NCBI RefSeq assembly: GCF_030295975.1
Contig: NZ_AP027364.1
Location: forward strand, 62,001 to 126,000
Reading direction: 5' to 3'
Source: Thalassotalea atypica
GTDB lineage: Bacteria > Pseudomonadota > Gammaproteobacteria > Enterobacterales > Alteromonadaceae
Length of the DNA stretch: 64,000 nt
A program made the translations under genes and the position numbers. Of the stretch, positions 47,615-60,394 are shown one piece after another. Within the stretch, counting starts at the first letter, position 1, and each line of letters begins with the position of its first letter. The notes beneath the pieces were generated by a model, which was not told the DNA's origin, did no database searches, and saw nothing but the letters and a program-made list of their open reading frames with translations.

Positions 47615-47628
47615 TCGGTGAGTTAAAT

Positions 47629-47670
47629 AAAAGCGTAGCCACTGCATAGGCTTACGCTTTTTTGTTTTTT
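47629..47670 (+). terminator. Terminator after gor
   Basis: AAAAGCGTAGCC (47629-47640) pairs with GGCTTACGCTTTT (47649-47661) with one bulged base, loop of 8, followed by TTTGTTTTTT. It isolates gor from the rRNA operon promoters. Confidence 0.88.
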
Positions 47671-47791
47671 TAAGTTCTTGCGCGTAAAAACTAATACGCC
47701 TAAATATTTGTTGTTTTAATCACCATAAAAGCCTTTAATTAAGCGGTTTGCACACTAATTAAACGAACAGTAAATTAATTTAAAATAAAGC

Positions 47792-47819
47792 TTGATCCTT
47801 TCCTAAAAATCCCTAAAAT
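47792..47819 (+). promoter_or_regulatory. rRNA operon upstream promoter (P1-like)
   Basis: TTGATC, 16 bases, TAAAAT (47814-47819), followed by the GC-rich discriminator GCGC typical of stringently controlled rrn promoters. AT-rich upstream DNA (47757-47790) could serve as an UP element. Confidence 0.65.
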
Positions 47820-47938
47820 GCGCTCCACTTCTTCGGGACAAGCCCAAGAGGTTGTTTTGAACAGTTTAGTTAAACAATAGTTTGGTTAAGCTCGAAGATA
47901 ACTTAGAAAAACAAGTTAAATTATTTTTCAAAAAGTTG

Positions 47939-47966
47939 TTGACATCAAAACTGAGTTGCGTAGAAT
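47939..47966 (+). promoter_or_regulatory. rRNA operon main promoter (P2-like)
   Basis: TTGACA, 16 bases, TAGAAT (47961-47966), then GCGCATC as a GC-rich discriminator. An AT-rich stretch directly upstream (TTATTTTTCAAAAAG) resembles an UP element. The same block, from the -10 through CTTCGGGACA, is repeated in the other promoter. Confidence 0.8.
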
Positions 47967-48055
47967 GCGCATCTCGCTTCGGGACAGGCTACTAGCCAGC
48001 TCCAAGCAAACAGTGATAAGCGAATGCGACTTACACTGACTACTTAATCAAGTAG

Positions 48056-48067
48056 TGTTCTTTAACA
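48056..48067 (+). promoter_or_regulatory. BoxA antitermination site in the rRNA leader
   Basis: TGTTCTTTAACA matches the boxA consensus TGCTCTTTAACA at all but one position and lies in the leader before 16S, where the NusB/NusE antitermination complex loads. Confidence 0.75.
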
Positions 48068-48252
48068 ATTAGTTATCATGCAATTTGTGTGAGCACTCAC
48101 ATTAGTGTTGATTTTACATAGTCCTTCGGGACAAAAAAAACAGCTTAATGATGAAGTTCACGCAAAACTACTTATGACCTTCGGGTTATAAGAACATATG
48201 TTTTAAATGTACAGAATTCATTGAGCCGCATCTTATGATGCACAAACGATTT

Positions 48253-49795
<1,543 letters not shown>

Positions 49796-49908
49796 TCTTG
49801 AAGTAAAACGCCTAATGGAAGCCTTCGGGTTTCATGAGTGTTCACACAAATTGCACTGATAACAAATTAGAAGAAGTCCTAACATGTAAGCTTCGGACAT
49901 ATAAATAT

Positions 49909-49985
<77 letters not shown>

Positions 49986-50010
49986 AGTTCTACCTACGTG
50001 TTGCCCAGAT

Positions 50011-50086
50011 GGGGCTATAGCTCAGCTGGGAGAGCGCCTGCCTTGCACGCAGGAGGTCAGCAGTTCGATCCTGCTTAGCTCCACCA
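50011..50086 (+). tRNA. alaT: tRNA-Ala (TGC)
   Basis: Cloverleaf with acceptor GGGGCTA/TAGCTCC, anticodon loop CTTGCAC with TGC at 50044-50046, T-loop GTTCGATCC and encoded CCA. It follows tRNA-Ile by 25 nt in the same spacer. Confidence 0.98.
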
Positions 50087-50192
50087 CTTACTTCTTCATA
50101 GAGAATAGGGAAGCCAAATTAAAGATATCTGATAGATGTTTTCAATTTGGTTTTTTTAAACCACGAATTAGCCGAATGCGCGCTAGTTTGAA

Positions 50193-50205
50193 GCTCTTTA
50201 ACAAT
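50193..50205 (+). promoter_or_regulatory. BoxA in the 16S-23S spacer
   Basis: GCTCTTTAACAAT followed by CTGGAAAGCTGA is the conserved spacer boxA region that renews antitermination before 23S. Confidence 0.8.
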
Positions 50206-50475
50206 CTGGAAAGCTGATATAAATACCCGGTGTTTATATGGTGTTGAACGTGTCGCGCGTTTCAATACATCAACATATAGATACCAACAGCGAGTGAGAT
50301 AACCTTATCGTTTATCGAACAAGCTGATTAACTTCTCCTCCTCGGAGAATGTTAATAAAAAATCTAAATCAAGTAACTCATCTACATCGAAAGATGTGAG
50401 AGTACGTGAAAATGTCAGGCTGTACGATTAGTTCGGATTAGTCTCCGAACATTCTAAGACTACTTAGGGTTGTAT

Positions 50476-53355
<2,880 letters not shown>

Positions 53356-53516
53356 TACAACACCCAAGTGGTTTTGTGTGTCTGACATGAATAAAAGTCA
53401 CGTACTCGTGTTACTGATTAGATTTAGATAAGTATTTACATCGCTCACTGACATCCATGTCATTGCGGTATTAGTGCATTCGTGCACGTCATCAGCTTTC
53501 AAGATTGTAGTTTTTT

Positions 53517-53634
53517 TGCTTGACGACAATAGCGTTGTAGAACCACCTGATCCCATGCCGAACTCAGAAGTGAAATGCAATAGCGCCGATGGTAGTGTGG
53601 GAGTTCCCATGTGAGAGTAGGACATTGTCAAGCT
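53517..53634 (+). rRNA. rrf: 5S ribosomal RNA
   Basis: TGCTTGACGACAATAGC at the 5' end pairs with TTGTCAAGC at the 3' end. The conserved core CCATGCCGAACTCAGAAGTG and TAGCGCCGATGGTAGTGTGG is present. Length about 118 nt. It closes the operon, with no distal tRNA. Confidence 0.97.
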
Positions 53635-53643
53635 TCTATTATG

Positions 53644-53675
53644 AAAAGCCCGTTACGAATGTGACGGGCTTTTTT
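53644..53675 (+). terminator. rRNA operon terminator
   Basis: AAAAGCCCGTTAC pairs with GTGACGGGCTTTT (one G-T pair, loop GAAT) and runs into TTTTTT. Strong intrinsic terminator right after 5S. Confidence 0.92.
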
Positions 53676-53746
53676 ACGTCTGGCGTTTAGTACTACAAAA
53701 TACTCTGCTAATAACTAGGAACAATCAGAGAGCTCAGTGTGATTAA

Positions 53747-54136
53747 TTAGTCCTCTTTTTGTTTACTTTTATGTACCAGCGTATGGGCATTCTTTTCCCA
53801 GTTTTTACCGTCAAAATTTACTATTTTTATCTCTTTTGGTGGATAGTCGAGGCACCTAACATTAACGTCTACCCCGTCAGGGTTTGAACGAGGAATATAG
53901 AAGGATTTTATTCCGCAAGTTTTGCAAAAGTAGTGTTGAGCTATACAACTATTAAATGTATAGGTGTAAAGTTCTTGTTCATCGGTAAGGAGAGAAAAGC
54001 ACGTTTTAGGCACGATCAAATGCAAATGACCGGATTTACTACAGACAGAACAGTTACAATCTTCAACTTCTATAACTTCATCGGCTTCAACTTCAAACCT
54101 AACAGCTTTACAGTGACAACCACCTGTATATTTCAT
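53747..54136 (-). CDS. GFA family zinc-binding protein (second)
   Basis: The 129-aa protein has the GFA/CENP-V cysteine pattern: MKYTGGCHCKAVRFEV, CNCSVCSKSGHLHLIV and HYFCKTCGIKSFYIPRSN. Residues after the third motif match the branch with NPDGVDVNVRCLD. It is a different subfamily from the one at 11384-11806. Substrate unknown. ATG at 54136 follows AGGAA. Single gene, converging on the rRNA terminator. Confidence 0.88.
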   Translation of the reverse strand: MKYTGGCHCKAVRFEVEADEVIEVEDCNCSVCSKSGHLHLIVPKTCFSLLTDEQELYTYTFNSCIAQHYFCKTCGIKSFYIPRSNPDGVDVNVRCLDYPPKEIKIVNFDGKNWEKNAHTLVHKSKQKED

Positions 54137-54694
54137 ATCAGTCTATTCCTGCTAATTTTTGCATTCACTATACTCAGCTAATTTCTAATAGGCGAATTTT
54201 CGTCTAAAAGAGAGGAAGCAGCTATTTAAATTTTTGCAAATCTATAAATGGAGAAATTATCTGATATTCAGTGCAAAGCCTTTATAGCTGTGTCTTATGA
54301 TTTTTTGTTATTTTAAATGAATTCATTACAGTAAAAAAGATTAATAATTCTCTGGTATTGACGATTTATTCTGGTAATCTCTTACAGCTTATTTATTAAA
54401 AGCGTTCTTTTTTTGAACGTAATATTACAAGCAACAAATATTTTTATTCACAAAATATAACAAGAATAATAATTGTGTTTGAAAGAGATTCAATCTCTCC
54501 GTAACCCAATATAATTAAGCAGTTAGTATATTTATCTGGTTTGAACTTAAGTGTCATTCCGGAGGTTTACGCTGTTTATTAACAAAGATATCCACAGGAA
54601 GTCTATTAATTTCAGCTAAATACTTGGCTTTAGCTAGCGAGGATTGGTTGATTATGGCATTCTTAGCGAAATTTTTATTGAGTTACTTAGCCGC
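54137..54694. other. Gene-free AT-rich region before polA
   Basis: In these 558 nt I found no open frame with coding character, no RNA gene and no repeat. It must contain the promoters of polA (+) and of the GFA gene (-). A run near 54410-54470 is very AT-rich. Confidence 0.4.
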
Positions 54695-57448
54695 ATGTCA
54701 AATTCCAACCTCAGTCCACTTATCTTAGTGGATGGTTCTTCCTATTTATTTCGTGCATATCACGTCCCATACTTACAGGCGCTTTCAACAGCCGATGGCC
54801 AGCCAACAGGCGCTATTACCGGCGTTTTAAACATGATCAAAAGTCTGGAAAAAGATTATCCAGGTGGTAATGTCGTTGTTGTTTTTGATGCAAAGGGTAA
54901 AACGTTTAGAAATGACATGTACCCAGAGTACAAAGCCAATCGTCCTCCAATGCCTGATGATCTGCGAACGCAGATCGCGCCATTACATGAAATTATAGAG
55001 GCAATGGGTTTGCCATTACTTGTGATTGAAGGTGTTGAGGCGGATGATGTTATTGGCACTTTAGCCAAACAAGCATGTGATGCCGGAATAGAAACGGTAA
55101 TTTCAACTGGTGATAAAGATATGGCCCAGTTGGTTTCAGCTAACGTGCGTTTGATCAATACAATGACGAACGTTGAAATGGATGAAGCCGGTGTAATTGA
55201 AAAGTTTGGTGTAAGACCAGATCAGATTATTGATTATTTGGCACTAATGGGAGACAAAGTTGACAATATACCCGGCGTGAATAAGTGTGGACCAAAAACA
55301 GCGGTTAAATGGTTACTAGAACATGGCACTATTGAACAGGTCATGGCAAATGCTGACAGTGTTAAAGGTAAGATAGGGGAGCATTTAAGAGCAGCTCTTG
55401 ATCACTTACCACTATCTTATGACCTAGCCACGATAAAGCTTGATGTAAAATTAGAGCAACAAGTACAAGAGCTTTTACCGACTAAGCCAAATAAAGACAA
55501 ATTAATAGAGCTCTATAGTAAGTTTGAACTAAGACGCTTACTTGCGGATATCAACAAAGACGAGACAGGATCTGAACAGTCTTCACATAAAGAGCAGGAC
55601 TCTGATAGCGTAGAGGAAGTAACATTCGACGACGTCGACGTAGAGTATGATGTAGTGTTAGACCAAGCATCCTTTGATAAATGGCTTGATAAGCTTAAGA
55701 AAGCAGAATATTTCTCGTTTGATACCGAAACAACTAGTGTTGATTATATGCAAGCAGAATTGGTAGGTCTTTCTTTTGCCGTTGAAACAGGAAAAGCTGC
55801 TTACGTGCCAGTAGCTCATGATTATCTAGGCGCTCCAACGCAACTGTCTAGAGATTTTGTCCTCTCAGCATTGAAACCATTACTTGAAGACGAAACCTTA
55901 GCTAAAGTCGGACAACACCTTAAATATGACGCCAACGTGTTAAGCCATTACGATATTAAATTGCGAGGTGTCGCGTTTGATACCATGTTGGAATCGTACT
56001 GTTTGAATAGTGTTGCTACGCGTCACAATATGGATGCGTTAGCAGACAAATATTTAGGCTATAAGACGGTAAAATTTGACGATATTGCTGGTAAGGGAAA
56101 AAAACAATTAACCTTTAACCAAATAGAAATTGAGAAAGCAGGGCATTACGCAGCAGAAGACGCAGATATTACTTTGCGACTTCATGAAGCGATCTATGGG
56201 AAGTTAAAAAAGTCGTCGGCTCAATTATCTGTTTATGAAGACATTGAGTTACCACTTATGCCAGTGTTAAGTCGTATGGAACAAGGTGGTGTACTGATCG
56301 ACAGCGATATGCTTGCGGAGCAAAGTCAGCTGATTGGAAGCCGCTTGGCGGAGCTCGAAATAGAAGCACACAATATCGCGGGTAAAAGTTTTAATTTGAG
56401 TTCACCAAAGCAACTGCAAGAGATATTGTTTGAAGAGTTGAAAATTCCAGTCATCAAGAAAACACCGAAAGGGGCACCTTCTACTGCGGAAGAAGTACTT
56501 CAAGAATTGGCTTTAGATTATCCATTGCCAAAAGTTATATTAGAGCATCGTGGTTTGAGTAAGCTAAAGTCAACTTACACAGATAAATTACCTCTATTGG
56601 TGCAGCCGAAAACGGGGCGAGTGCATACTTCTTATCACCAAGCTGTCGCAGCGACTGGCCGACTTTCATCAACCGATCCGAACTTGCAAAATATCCCGAT
56701 CAGAAGTGAAGAGGGTCGAAAAATTAGAAACGCATTTATTGCACCAGAACAATATAAAATAGTTGCTATTGATTACTCGCAAATTGAATTACGTATTATG
56801 GCACACTTATCCAATGATCCTGGCTTAGTGTCGGCATTTTCGGAAGGTAAAGATGTACATAGTGCAACAGCAGCAGAAATATTTGGGGTAACCGTTGATG
56901 AGGTAACGAGTGATCAACGTCGCAGTGCGAAAGCGATTAATTTTGGTTTGATTTACGGTATGTCGGCGTTTGGCTTGTCTAAGCAAATTGGCGTAGGGCG
57001 AAACCAAGCACAAGCATATATGGATAAGTACTTCGAACGCTACCCAGGTGTTTTAACCTATATGGAAGAAACTCGAGAAAAAGCGAATGAACAAGGTTAT
57101 GTCGAAACCTTATACGGACGTCGATTATATTTGCCAGATATTAAGGCAAGAAACCAAGCGAGAAAGAAGGCAGCAGAAAGAGCGGCGATTAACGCACCGA
57201 TGCAGGGGACGGCGGCAGACATCATCAAAAAAGCTATGCTAGCGGTCGATAGTTGGATTAGTCAGCAATCGAATGATCATGTAAAAATGACCATGCAAGT
57301 ACACGATGAACTTATCTTTGAGATCCATCAAGATCATGTAGATGAAATAACAAAGCAACTTGTTGAGATTATGAATAACGCAGTGGACTTAAATGTTCCA
57401 TTAATTGCTGAGGCAGGTGTTGGTGATAATTGGGAACAAGCACACTAA
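54695..57448 (+). CDS. polA: DNA polymerase I
   Basis: The 917-aa enzyme has all three domains. 5' nuclease: PLILVDGSSYLFRAYH, FDAKGKTFR, GVEADDVIGTLA and LALMGDKVDNIPGV. Proofreading exonuclease with intact acidic residues: FDTETTSVDYM and YAAEDADITL. Polymerase: VAIDYSQIELRIMAHLS, RRSAKAINFGLIYGMSAFGL and QVHDELIFE. I use ATG at 54695 (MSNSNLSPLILVDG); the frame is open back to a TTG at 54644 without good support. Length is close to E. coli (928 aa). A terminator and a probable small RNA follow. Confidence 0.98.
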   Translation: MSNSNLSPLILVDGSSYLFRAYHVPYLQALSTADGQPTGAITGVLNMIKSLEKDYPGGNVVVVFDAKGKTFRNDMYPEYKANRPPMPDDLRTQIAPLHEIIEAMGLPLLVIEGVEADDVIGTLAKQACDAGIETVISTGDKDMAQLVSANVRLINTMTNVEMDEAGVIEKFGVRPDQIIDYLALMGDKVDNIPGVNKCGPKTAVKWLLEHGTIEQVMANADSVKGKIGEHLRAALDHLPLSYDLATIKLDVKLEQQVQELLPTKPNKDKLIELYSKFELRRLLADINKDETGSEQSSHKEQDSDSVEEVTFDDVDVEYDVVLDQASFDKWLDKLKKAEYFSFDTETTSVDYMQAELVGLSFAVETGKAAYVPVAHDYLGAPTQLSRDFVLSALKPLLEDETLAKVGQHLKYDANVLSHYDIKLRGVAFDTMLESYCLNSVATRHNMDALADKYLGYKTVKFDDIAGKGKKQLTFNQIEIEKAGHYAAEDADITLRLHEAIYGKLKKSSAQLSVYEDIELPLMPVLSRMEQGGVLIDSDMLAEQSQLIGSRLAELEIEAHNIAGKSFNLSSPKQLQEILFEELKIPVIKKTPKGAPSTAEEVLQELALDYPLPKVILEHRGLSKLKSTYTDKLPLLVQPKTGRVHTSYHQAVAATGRLSSTDPNLQNIPIRSEEGRKIRNAFIAPEQYKIVAIDYSQIELRIMAHLSNDPGLVSAFSEGKDVHSATAAEIFGVTVDEVTSDQRRSAKAINFGLIYGMSAFGLSKQIGVGRNQAQAYMDKYFERYPGVLTYMEETREKANEQGYVETLYGRRLYLPDIKARNQARKKAAERAAINAPMQGTAADIIKKAMLAVDSWISQQSNDHVKMTMQVHDELIFEIHQDHVDEITKQLVEIMNNAVDLNVPLIAEAGVGDNWEQAH

Positions 57449-57476
57449 TGATTTAGCACTTGTAATAATATTTCCT

Positions 57477-57502
57477 AAAAAGCTCCAGTAGGAGCTTTTT
57501 TA
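57477..57502 (+). terminator. polA terminator
   Basis: AAAAAGCTCC and GGAGCTTTTT form a perfect 10-bp stem with loop AGTA, followed by further T residues. Confidence 0.9.
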
Positions 57503-57575
57503 ATAACAAAAACGGCAATAAATCTCATTTAACTACAAAATATGAAAATAAATTACATAAAATGTGCATTTATTC

Positions 57576-57605
57576 TTTACATGAGTAGAGTGCTTACTCT
57601 ATAAT
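57576..57605 (+). promoter_or_regulatory. Strong promoter with internal palindrome, upstream of putative sRNA
   Basis: TTTACA, 18 bases, TATAAT (57600-57605). Inside the spacer and overlapping the -10 is a perfect inverted repeat, TAGAGT-GCTT-ACTCTA (57586-57601), which could be a repressor site. No coding frame follows. Confidence 0.75.
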
Positions 57606-57611
57606 TTACTT

Positions 57612-57701
57612 GTTCCTCACGTGAACGCTTGTTGTAATAATTGTAATTCTAGCTTTCCTCATAGCTAATACGCCGATGATATTTTTATCATCGGTTTTTT
57701 T
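57612..57701 (+). ncRNA. Putative small RNA downstream of polA (Spot 42 position)
   Basis: A consensus promoter ends at 57605 and a clean intrinsic terminator (CCGATGATA / TATCATCGG, loop TTTT, then seven T) lies at 57673-57701, outlining a transcript of about 90 nt with no open frame or ribosome site. It has the typical sRNA layout, including an unpaired U/A-rich middle and a terminator U tail that Hfq can bind. Spot 42 RNA lies right after polA in enterics and vibrios; I see no clear primary sequence match with Spot 42, so this may be a diverged homolog or an unrelated sRNA in the same place. Confidence 0.6.
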
Positions 57702-57870
57702 ATTTCTGAAATAAAATTACAAATTCAGGGTTTGCGCCATTGACGAAGAATAGGCGTAGAACGCCTTATTACAATTACATTGATCTAAATTTCCAGCAGA
57801 CTACTATCATAGCGATTACTCATTCGCCACTTTGTTGATCAATACCCAAAATTTCATGGTATGCATTTAA

Positions 57871-57901
57871 ACAAAAAGAACTAGCCCAGCGGTTAGTCCT
57901 T
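57871..57901 (-). terminator. Probable terminator of the patatin-like gene
   Basis: Read on the minus strand, AAGGACTAACC pairs with GGCTAGTTCTT (one G-T pair and one mismatch, loop GCTG) and continues as TTTTTG. It lies 30 nt downstream of the patatin gene stop. Confidence 0.65.
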
Positions 57902-57931
57902 CTTATAATCATATCTAGATAGCTTTAATAA

Positions 57932-58957
57932 TTACTTATGTTCTATCGGTTTGCCCGTTTTTGGGTCAATTCTATCAAGCGATGGACCTTGATATTCGCC
58001 AACAAGCAATTCAACAACGGCTTTACCATATTGATCAAACCAAAAATCACCGAGTAATTTTAAACGGCGAATGTTGGTTTTACTGACATCGTCCATTGCA
58101 TCATCTGGTGGGGTAGGTAATCCCGGTTGTTCCTTCAATTTGGCATTTACACGGATATACGTTCCCCGATCCATCATTGTGATGCCTTGATAAGCAACAA
58201 CGCGTTCATCACTGAGAATGTCTAAAATTTTGCCTTTAGTCATCCATTGCAATGCTCCCCATTTCTTCGATTCCGGTCCATTGATTTTTCGTGTCATAAA
58301 ACCGGTGCCAATCGACAGCACACGTAAATCACTTATGGATTCATTCTTCCAGTGTCGCCTTGCTTCTGCTATTGCGCACATGGTGGGGTTGTTGGCGATA
58401 ACACCTCCATCAATAAGCCACGCCTCATCGTTGTCAGGTGGTAAATCGACTTCTTTAGTTGGGAAGTAAGTCGGCGCGGCACTAGAAGCATCCGCTACCT
58501 GGTAGGAATGCAAAGACAAATAATCAGCCTTTGTCGACTTGATGATCATGGGGCGACGTTTTTCAATGGCATAGGTGACCGCTAATACCTGTTTACCGGC
58601 TTTTATAGCATGCTCAATTTTAGCGTCTTTGAAATTAGCTTTGAGGACTTGTGTTTTCTCTTTAGCTTCATATTTAGGCGCGTTGACGCCATCGATTTCA
58701 AACCACCCTTTATTTTCAGTAAATATTTTTTGTGCGGTGTCATAGTTGTACAAGTTATTGATTTGCTTCATCGACATATCGGTGGTAGCTAATGCAAGAG
58801 CGATAATACTGCCAGTACTGGTCCCGGCATAAAAATCGACGCACGCTCGTAACGTGGTTCCTTTTTTCTGTAGTTCTTCTTCGACATGAGCTAGAAATTG
58901 GGTGGTCGCTGCGCCGCGAATACCACCGCCGTCTAAAGATAAAATGAGTTTTGACAT
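57932..58957 (-). CDS. Patatin-like phospholipase
   Basis: I take ATG at 58957 (MSKLILSLDGGGIRGAAT), 8 nt after AAGGAA; nine further codons are open. The 341-aa protein has the oxyanion GGGIRG, the nucleophile GTSTG (Ser near residue 54) and the catalytic Asp in LIDGGVIANNP (near 190). Full-length patatin fold, cytosolic, no signal peptide. It resembles the FabD/CapV branch in size and motifs; CapV acts in CBASS defence with a CD-NTase, but no cyclase or other defence gene is adjacent, so a housekeeping or stand-alone lipase is the safer call. Confidence 0.88.
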   Translation of the reverse strand: MSKLILSLDGGGIRGAATTQFLAHVEEELQKKGTTLRACVDFYAGTSTGSIIALALATTDMSMKQINNLYNYDTAQKIFTENKGWFEIDGVNAPKYEAKEKTQVLKANFKDAKIEHAIKAGKQVLAVTYAIEKRRPMIIKSTKADYLSLHSYQVADASSAAPTYFPTKEVDLPPDNDEAWLIDGGVIANNPTMCAIAEARRHWKNESISDLRVLSIGTGFMTRKINGPESKKWGALQWMTKGKILDILSDERVVAYQGITMMDRGTYIRVNAKLKEQPGLPTPPDDAMDDVSKTNIRRLKLLGDFWFDQYGKAVVELLVGEYQGPSLDRIDPKTGKPIEHK

Positions 58958-59374
58958 GATTAGATTCCTTCTATTATCAAACATAACTGGGGGTACACAT
59001 TCAACATTAGCTCATACCGCGATACCGACCGGTTCACGTAATGAGCATTGAATGAACTAGCGTTACCGTAGAGCGAAAAAGAAAGCAACTCTATCGACAC
59101 TTCCTTTTATCGTTGATGTACAGCTATGAGCATAGTCACTAATAGCTTAATTACCAATGAACCCTAGCCAGATATTCTCATCGTAGACAGATACATTTAC
59201 GCAAGCGGTTTGTTAAAAGTAATGACGTGTATTACTACCAATGAGACGAGTGTTAAAGTAGCTACCTAAACTCACTTCGCTATATTTAAATAGACAATTA
59301 TTGATTTGACTTAATGTTGTACAACTCCTAATAATTTAACCTGTTTGCAATGAAAAAATGTCAGAGGATATTCC
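58958..59374. other. Intergenic region without recognised gene
   Basis: This 417-nt stretch separates two divergent genes. No conserved frame, RNA gene or repeat was recognised. It must hold both promoters. Confidence 0.4.
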
Positions 59375-59749
59375 ATGAAGAAAGTGTTTTATAGAGTTTC
59401 AATCGTTATTTTGTCAATGATTGTATTATCTGGTTGCAGTGAATCGGTAACTATTCAGCTTGAACCAGACTTAACTTTATTTGTCAGTACAGATAAAGAG
59501 ACACCAATTCATTTAAATGCAAAAGACGAAGCCTATGCTACCTTGGCGAATTGGCTCAACGAAAACAAAGATAACTGGTATTCGACCTCAGGAAAATACC
59601 CAGGTGGGGTTTATATTGTGTCCGGAAGTGATGGCATTCAAATAACACAACGACGAGTGATTTTATACACAATCACTAATGGAAAACCGGTAGCAAAATA
59701 TGTGCAAGAAATCGATCAAACAGAGCTAAAAGTACTCAAAGACATCTAA
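59375..59749 (+). CDS. Small lipoprotein of unknown function
   Basis: The 124-aa protein has a lipoprotein signal with lipobox LSGC (Cys near residue 21) and a compact mature domain (TIQLEPDLTLFVSTDKETPI, WLNENKDNWYSTSGKYPGGV, IVSGSDGIQITQRRVILYTI). I do not recognise the family. ATG at 59375 is supported by AGAGGA. A long hairpin (11-bp stem, TAGTGGGTTAG/CTAACCCACTA, 59752-59783) follows the stop without a T tract. Single gene. Confidence 0.7.
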   Translation: MKKVFYRVSIVILSMIVLSGCSESVTIQLEPDLTLFVSTDKETPIHLNAKDEAYATLANWLNENKDNWYSTSGKYPGGVYIVSGSDGIQITQRRVILYTITNGKPVAKYVQEIDQTELKVLKDI

Positions 59750-59751
59750 CC

Positions 59752-59783
59752 TAGTGGGTTAGCGCTACGGTTCTAACCCACTA
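59752..59783. terminator. Long hairpin after lipoprotein gene
   Basis: TAGTGGGTTAG pairs perfectly with CTAACCCACTA around a 10-nt loop. An A tract rather than a T tract follows on the plus strand, so it may be an mRNA end stabiliser or a weak terminator. Confidence 0.45.
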
Positions 59784-59856
59784 AAAAAGTGTAGCAAAGC
59801 CGAAATATAGGTAGAACTGGTATAGTTTGATTCAATTAACCACTCGTGTGCTGTAA

Positions 59857-60203
59857 TTAAAAAATAATAAAGGTTTCACCTGCATAGAGCTTATTGTCGT
59901 TATCTTAGGTTTTTTGTCGGCGACGGCATTGCCGAAGTTTATTGATCTTTCTAAGGATGCGAAATTCGCAGTATTGACTCAATTTCGGGTGACTACTAAG
60001 GCAGCAAATGATCTGATTTTCTTAATGTCAAAAAATGGCGAGTTACGTTACATTTCCAGTAGCCAACCGGCCAGATTCAGTTGATATTGACATGGACAAT
60101 AATGGCGTAATCGATCTCGGCAGCGATAGGGCCAGAATACGACATTATCGAAAAGGCTGTTAAAGCCATTCAGCACCGTACGCCTATCTCGAACAAATCA
60201 TAG
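59857..60203 (+). pseudogene. Decayed type IV pilin (MshA-like) gene
   Basis: From 59869 the frame reads KGFTCIELIVVILGFLSATA, the prepilin peptidase site and N-terminal helix of a type IV pilin, then LPKFIDLSKDAKFAVLTQF. The start codon is lost (TTA where ATG is expected, with a TAA before it). After a shift near 60074 another frame gives DSVDIDMDNNGVIDLGSD, and a second shift leads to GPEYDIIEKAVKAIQ, ending at TAG 60201-60203. The order matches MshA-like pilins. No other pilus genes flank it, so it looks like an isolated dead copy. Confidence 0.78.
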
Positions 60204-60394
60204 CAAAGCACCATTTTCTATGACGCAATATTTGAAAATAGTTGCAATTAATGAATAGCGCTTGAGCAACGTTGAGATGAACGACACGCTATCTTCCTGT
60301 ACTTCTAACATGATTAAATTGAATTGATATTTTCAGCCATTTCTTAGATGAAGTGGACATACAGTGTTATTATTAAAACAACAATAAATTAGCC

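Noticed and set aside
57745-57775. Hairpin AGGCGT/ACGCCT as a second sRNA terminator
   Set aside because: Stem of only six pairs and no T tract; no promoter in front.
57932-58984. CBASS or other antiphage island around the patatin gene
   Set aside because: No CD-NTase, Cap2/Cap3, toxin or other defence gene lies on either side.
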